From Rapana venosa (taxonomy: Eukaryota > Mollusca > Gastropoda > Neogastropoda > Muricidae), in the NCBI GenBank assembly GCA_028751875.1, contig CM054140.1:11704981-11768980 (forward strand): DNA of 64,000 bases, read 5' to 3'. Under the pieces are notes generated by a model. That model had not been told where the DNA came from and did no database searches. It was given only the letters and a program-made list of their open reading frames with translations. The translations under genes and the position numbers were made by a program. Positions 31,501 through 64,000 of this stretch are shown here, one piece after another (position 1 is the first letter of the stretch; each line of letters begins with the position of its first letter).

Positions 31501-33524
31501 CATTAGCACTGAAAAACCATCATACAACATAGGGCAGCAAACAAAGCTCATCCATGTCAGCTGGCTCAAGCACTCTGACTTCATCAATGAATGTAGCAAA
31601 ATGTCCTGTGCTAAAATAGTAGCATGTGAAAACTGTCATTCCAGCAAGTATATAATGTATACAGAATTCAATAAACCAGATATACACAAGTCAACAAAAT
31701 TAGGTTTACCTGTATACATGATTCCATGGGGGTTTTTGTGGGGAGGAGGGGGGGGGGTCAAAAAGCTGCATACTATGGGCATCAAACAGCTCAAGCAATC
31801 CACTGACCAACTCTTAAAAGCCAAGTCAGTCAGGACTGAAAATACATAAGACATTTTCTCATCTACTCATAAAATACATGTATATTACTGCACCTAAGTG
31901 ATCATAACACTGATTTCAATCTTTGTATACATGTACATAAATGCTGATGTTCTACACCTGCACCATACCAGGAAAAAATGAGAAAACTTCATAAATCACC
32001 AGGATGAAGAAGACACTACTAAGGCCAGAGCTAAAGCAATCACAGCATATGCACTTTCTCAGCACAAACCCCCCAGCTGCTGACAAAATGCAATAAAACC
32101 ACGAATAGTGAGTATTCAAGTCTAAGTTAACTCATCTGAAAGGCACCCCTCATGAGATGGCCCTCCAGCATCACACAGCACAGAAAAAGTCAACAATACC
32201 AAACATGAACTGAACCGACCTGGGATGCCCAGCACTGTCCCTGAAGACTTGCCACAGCAGTGAAGCACTTCACAATGCCAGCAACACAGAATATTCACAT
32301 CATACCAAGGCTGGAAAGCAGCGTCCAAATCCCAGATACAAAAGCCAACCATGACATGATGACTGGTAACTTGACATTTCTTCATTAACCGAAACCAGCA
32401 ACATCTATAGTCAACAAACCTTCATCCACATAACAGAAAGGACAATGCATATTCACATTTCAACAATAATGGCATGTCAGATGATACTACTAGTCCTAAC
32501 ACATAGTCACTACTGTACTAGTGGGTCTCTACACCATCTTTAATAACCCATGTAAGTCTACGAAATCTAGTACCCTTCATGTGTTGATAAATTATTGAAA
32601 GAAATTAAGAAGCAACATGTTGTTGAACACTAAATACACAATGTAGTGTCACAAGCATGATCATCAGGGTCAACTTATTTGAAACTAACATCAAAAGGAA
32701 TAGTTAGCATGCTAAGTCTAGTTGACAAAAGCCCTGGGCCATTTTTAATTAAAAAATAAATGCAATTAACTCATTATACTATGACCTCTTTACATCTCAC
32801 AATGTACAAGTACAGAATTTGCCCATTATAATTACTGTAAATAATAACAAAAAGAAGTATGCACATACAATTACAAACGGTGCCTTTAACATTCCAAACG
32901 TCACAGTGAAAAAGATGGTCAGTTTCTCTGTTCAAGCAAACCAGACCAAACATCTGTGGAGATTTAAAACAAGCAACATTGTCGTCCTGTGGAGATTCAG
33001 AATCAAGCCAACAGAGCTCTACAAAAATACATGTGTATCAACAGTATGGAAACCTTCTTCCACACCAACTTACATGATTACGTATCAAAAGTATAGCTCT
33101 TTTTTTGTCAACTGAGCTCTGACGCTGCATCCGGTGAAACGTACTTGGAACAGAATGTCCACATTCCATCACAATGAGTAAATGCAGGCTAAGGCAGTTG
33201 CAGACAACACTCCACTGATGATTACACTGTATTTCAGATGAGTTTACATGAAGTTCTCTAAGACGTCTTCTATTATACCCATAAACAAGTGTGGCGCTGT
33301 ACTTGAGGCAACATGGGAGAGGAGCCTTGATTTCACACACAGAGAAATCTGTCATGAGTGTTACGTGGTATACAATACAATACAGTACAGTACAATACAC
33401 TAACGCTGCATGTGTACACAAGCAAACTGGATAATGTTGTAGATGGTGATCATGCTACACAGTTAGACATCACCAATGTTAATTCAGTACATATCCATGA
33501 TTCCCAAATCCTCTTTAACAACAC
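28535..33524 (-). other. Probable long KANK 3' UTR or intergenic, no ORF
   Basis: Nearly 5 kb almost free of SINEs and LINEs, unlike the rest of the window, with no credible coding frame on either strand. It holds poly-G/poly-C runs at about 29369-29391, 29726-29740 and 31741-31757. The lack of insertions fits transcribed UTR, but this is inference. Confidence 0.4.
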
Positions 33525-33697
33525 CTAATGTCTGGGATGAAACTGAGAAAAGATGGCTGAGGAGGAGGAGGAGGAGGAGGCAGCGTTGGAATGGTGTCGA
33601 AAGGAGGCCTGCACAGAGCGCGCAGTGGCCGTGGCAGAAGACGCCGGACTGCGGGAATGTGTGGCCACAAATCGGGAGTGGCGGTGACCTGACCGCC

Positions 33698-60811
<27,114 letters not shown>

Positions 60812-61155
60812 CTGGTGACAACACACACATCACGTGCTGAGTACCAAAGGATGTAGGCTAGTTTGTTAACAGTGTTGTGATGATTACACTTTCTTCATCC
60901 CCCAAAATGCTATGACTGAAGCGAAAGATACACACCTGCTCGTATAAGGTTTGAATGCTAATAGTTTAAACCATGATGAGTAATTTTTTGCATTCTCAAT
61001 GACTGCTTTGCTGCTTTCACTCAAATTGTCTGTTCTTCTCTGGTAAGGACAAAGCTTTTAATTGCATTAAGAGACTATGAGAAAAAAAAGCTGCTTTCTA
61101 ACACAATATGGTTAATGTCAGCGTACACACATATGCTCACTCACTCACACACACA

Positions 61156-61506
61156 CATTTTATTTATTTAATTCTTTTATATCGAGGATAATAAAATAAG
61201 CACTTATGTGCTTTTTTGCATCCAGTCCCCATGTGTATGCGGTTTTGTAAATTCTGTCATCTGTTCCCACCAGCACACAATGGCCTACTCTTACAAAAAG
61301 TGGAACAGGATTTAATGCGTGCGCAAGATGTTCTGCATGTGTTCGCACATGGGACCTCGGTTTATAGTCTCATCCGAAGGACTTTTGGGGAGAGTGGAGT
61401 CTGCACTGATGTTAACTCCAGAGGAAAATATCCCCTTGAACAGGAATCGAACCCGGGTCGTCAGATTGCGAGCGCTATGTTCTAACCACTAGGCTATCCC
61501 GTCTCC
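61156..61506 (-). mobile_element. SINE family A, full length, antisense
   Basis: On the - strand: head GGGATAGCCTAGTGGTTAGA, B box GGGTTCGATTCC, central module and tail with (TAAA)n. In-frame peptides here are artefacts. Confidence 0.92.
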
Positions 61507-61553
61507 ATTATCCTCGATATAAAAGAATTAAATAAATAAAAAATAAAAATAAA
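61506..61553 (+). mobile_element. SINE family A 3' tail stub, inverted against neighbour
   Basis: CCATTATCCTCGATATAAAA followed by (AATAAA)n in + orientation, immediately beside the head of the antisense full-length copy. Confidence 0.75.
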
Positions 61554-62248
61554 ACACACACACACACACGCACGCACACACACATAATATTTTCTTTGAT
61601 TTACTTGCAGTGAATGAACACTTAGTGCACCAGACAAGGGTAGAAGAAAATGCCTGGACATCCAGACCCTTCAGAAACCATCCATGTGTCAGAAATCCCA
61701 ATGCCAAAAAAAAAGTGGGGGGGAGGGGAAGAAAAATGAAAAAGAGACCACAATTCTGGAACTGGTCCAATGTCAACACAGGCAACATACAACCTGGACT
61801 GGAGGGAGGGGGGAGGGGGGGGAGAGAGGGATTTTTTGTTTTGTTGTGTGTAGGGGGGTGGGGGTGGAGGGGTTTTGTTGTGTTAGGTTTTTGTTGTTGT
61901 TGTTGCTTTCCCCTCTTTTTTTCCTCACCCAAGGCTGTTTACCATCCAAGTGGAAAGGGGAGATAGCAGATCCAAGTTCCCCTCAATGCTCTAGTGAACA
62001 CTGTCTCAATACTCTTTTGGTTGGTGGGCATATCCCTTCCTTCTGAAGACATCAAGCTCTGATGGTTTGAGTCTGTGGTTGTCGGGCTAAGCATTCTCTT
62101 CAGCACAGTACTGTGATTTAAGTCATAAACATAATTAAGAATAAAGCTCAAAGTGACAAATTCTTTCAGTCTTTTTCTCATTGTTCTCTCCATCACCGCC
62201 ACCCTTTCCTGTGTAATATGTATGTAAATGTGTGTGAGTGTGTGTGAG

Positions 62249-62356
<108 letters not shown>

Positions 62357-62680
62357 CACAGGGACAGAGAGACTGAGATCCTATTTATAAAACAAACTGC
62401 GTACTAAAGAATCATGATGATAGCTCACATTTTTCATACTTGCTACAGAAGATCGCCTGCATTATAGTTTTGTACTCATTTTTGTTCACTTCAACATGAG
62501 AGACAAATAAAAAAAATATACAGGGATGAGGAATAAAACAGATACTCGTGCCTTTAAAGATATTTGTATGAAAGCAAATGTGTGGATGTGTGTATGTGTG
62601 ACTCCAAAGCTACTTAGATCTATTTTCACTTGTGCATGCATGAGTGTGCACAAGCACACATATGCACACACTCACATACC

Positions 62681-62850
62681 AGAACATCTTGCGCACACAT
62701 TAAATCCTGTTCCGCTTTTTGTAAGAGTAGGCCATTGTGTGCTGGTGGGAACAGATGACAGAATTTACAAAACCACATACACACGGGGACTGGATGTAAA
62801 AATGCACGTAAGTGCTTATTCCATTATCCTCGATATAAAATAATTAAATA
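62681..62850 (+). mobile_element. SINE family A, 5'-truncated
   Basis: Begins AGAACATCTTGCGCACAC and runs to TCCATTATCCTCGATATAAA plus tail. No tRNA head. Confidence 0.87.
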
Positions 62851-63249
62851 CATTTTTTTAAAAACATCTCTACAAGACACAATGTACATATAACTCCAAC
62901 AAAGCCCATCCTCAATATTTTTTTAGACTCCTCAGCTGGGCTTCACACTGACAGCTCCCACACATGCATACAAATTTATCATTTTCTATCTACTTCCTTT
63001 TATTTCATAATTTTAGGCTGTTTTTTGTTTTTTTAGTATTCTTATTTTTCATTATATGACTTTATTTGGAGAGGGCGGTTGAGGGGGGGGGGGGGGGGGG
63101 GGGGGGGGGAAGCTTTTGCTTGGTTGGTTAGTTGGCAGTTGTGTTGGTGGTTCTTTTATGTGGGGGTGGGGGAGGGGTGCTGGATAGTAGCTGACCTGAA
63201 CACCATACTGTCAATGAACGCTGTCAACTTTTCCCTGTCTACATACCTG

Positions 63250-63311
<62 letters not shown>

Positions 63312-64000
63312 TCTCTACCACACTGTCTACATGTACATGCACCAGTTGTCATCTTAGCGTCATTCACCTCTAAGGATTCTGTGTAGGTGGGCCAGGGCTT
63401 GTTGGTTGGGGCTTGGGGATCACCGAGTATGTGCTGTAAGGTGGTCTGATTGAGGAGTGGGTGACTTGTAAAAGTGTGTAGTGTGTGTGAGTGTGTGTGT
63501 GCACACGCACGCGTGCATGTATGTGTGTGTGCAGGTATTCACACATATGCATACTTTTAACATGCTTTTTTAAAGTCAAATATTTTAGGTAAAAAATATG
63601 TAAACAAGCATGCAAAAAACATATACACGCGCATACACACACAAAACACACACACATATACAACACACACACATACAACACACACACAGTTTACATTCAC
63701 CAAAGTGTAATGCACACACACACATACAACACACACATACAACACACACAAACAAACACCACACACAAACAACACACACACACACAGAGTTTACATTCAC
63801 TACAGTGTAACACGCTGTGAAGGAGAGAGGTGAAGAGAACTTCCTGCATCCCCAAACCTGTCATTATTCATTTGCACAGCAGGCTGACTGAGACACCCAT
63901 GTTTACTACCACCCCACACACCACCTACAACACACTCAGACAGACAGACAGACAGACAGGGGTAAAAGGGCCACATGCTGAGTAAACAACATTTCTCCCC
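62851..64000. other. KANK upstream flank, low complexity, no exon assigned
   Basis: Poly-G run at about 63086-63109, (CT)n at 63251-63307, compound (CA)n at 63635-63785 with two copies of GTTTACATTCACNANAGTGT about 95 bp apart. No first exon of KANK was identified. Confidence 0.5.

Noticed and set aside
63370..63447. Candidate upstream KANK exon on - with acceptor and GTGAATG donor
   Set aside because: The frame that would match the incoming phase 1 contains a stop; it could only be 5' UTR, so it is not annotated.

Overview
The window is eukaryotic nuclear DNA. It carries two large multi-exon genes with GT-AG introns, tRNA-derived SINEs, decayed LINEs and a very high load of (GT)n, (GA)n and poly-G tracts. 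Protein identity, intron sizes and repeat style suggest a lophotrochozoan, most likely a gastropod mollusc. That taxonomic call is inference, not read directly.

Gene 1 (+ strand, 5110-25148) is a complete PPWD1 orthologue: a WD40-repeat protein with a C-terminal cyclophilin peptidyl-prolyl isomerase domain, associated with the spliceosome. All 16 coding exons can be placed. They sum to 1947 nt (648 codons plus stop) with every splice phase consistent. A polyadenylation signal lies near 25749.

Gene 2 (- strand, about 60811 down to about 33700, 3' UTR perhaps to about 28510) is a KANK-family gene: KN motif, coiled coil, long Ser/Thr/Gly-rich middle, C-terminal ankyrin repeats. KANK proteins link talin at focal adhesions to the cortical microtubule machinery. 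Eleven exons are placed, including a 33-nt microexon. The first exon(s) lie outside the window or are unrecognised. The large central exon needs three single-base frame corrections. The two genes converge tail to tail, with SINEs and a dead LINE between them (25990-28000).

Regions: 1-620 holds a decayed coding-like segment on the - strand; 1715-3069 broken LINE pieces; 3288-3645 a full SINE; 3830-4850 microsatellites; 5110-25770 PPWD1; 25996-28000 repeats; 28510-33690 the probable KANK 3' UTR; 33698-60811 KANK exons and introns; 60812-64000 upstream KANK sequence with SINEs and (GA)n/(CT)n tracts.

The most unusual feature is how often tandem repeats sit directly against 3' splice sites. In PPWD1 introns 9, 10, 11, 14 and 15, and in the last KANK intron, the repeat unit itself contains splice-acceptor-like or branch-point-like sequence. 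Intron 15 alone holds about fifty copies of a 30-bp unit almost identical to the true acceptor. This looks like expansion of splicing signals into satellites inside a gene for a spliceosome-associated protein.
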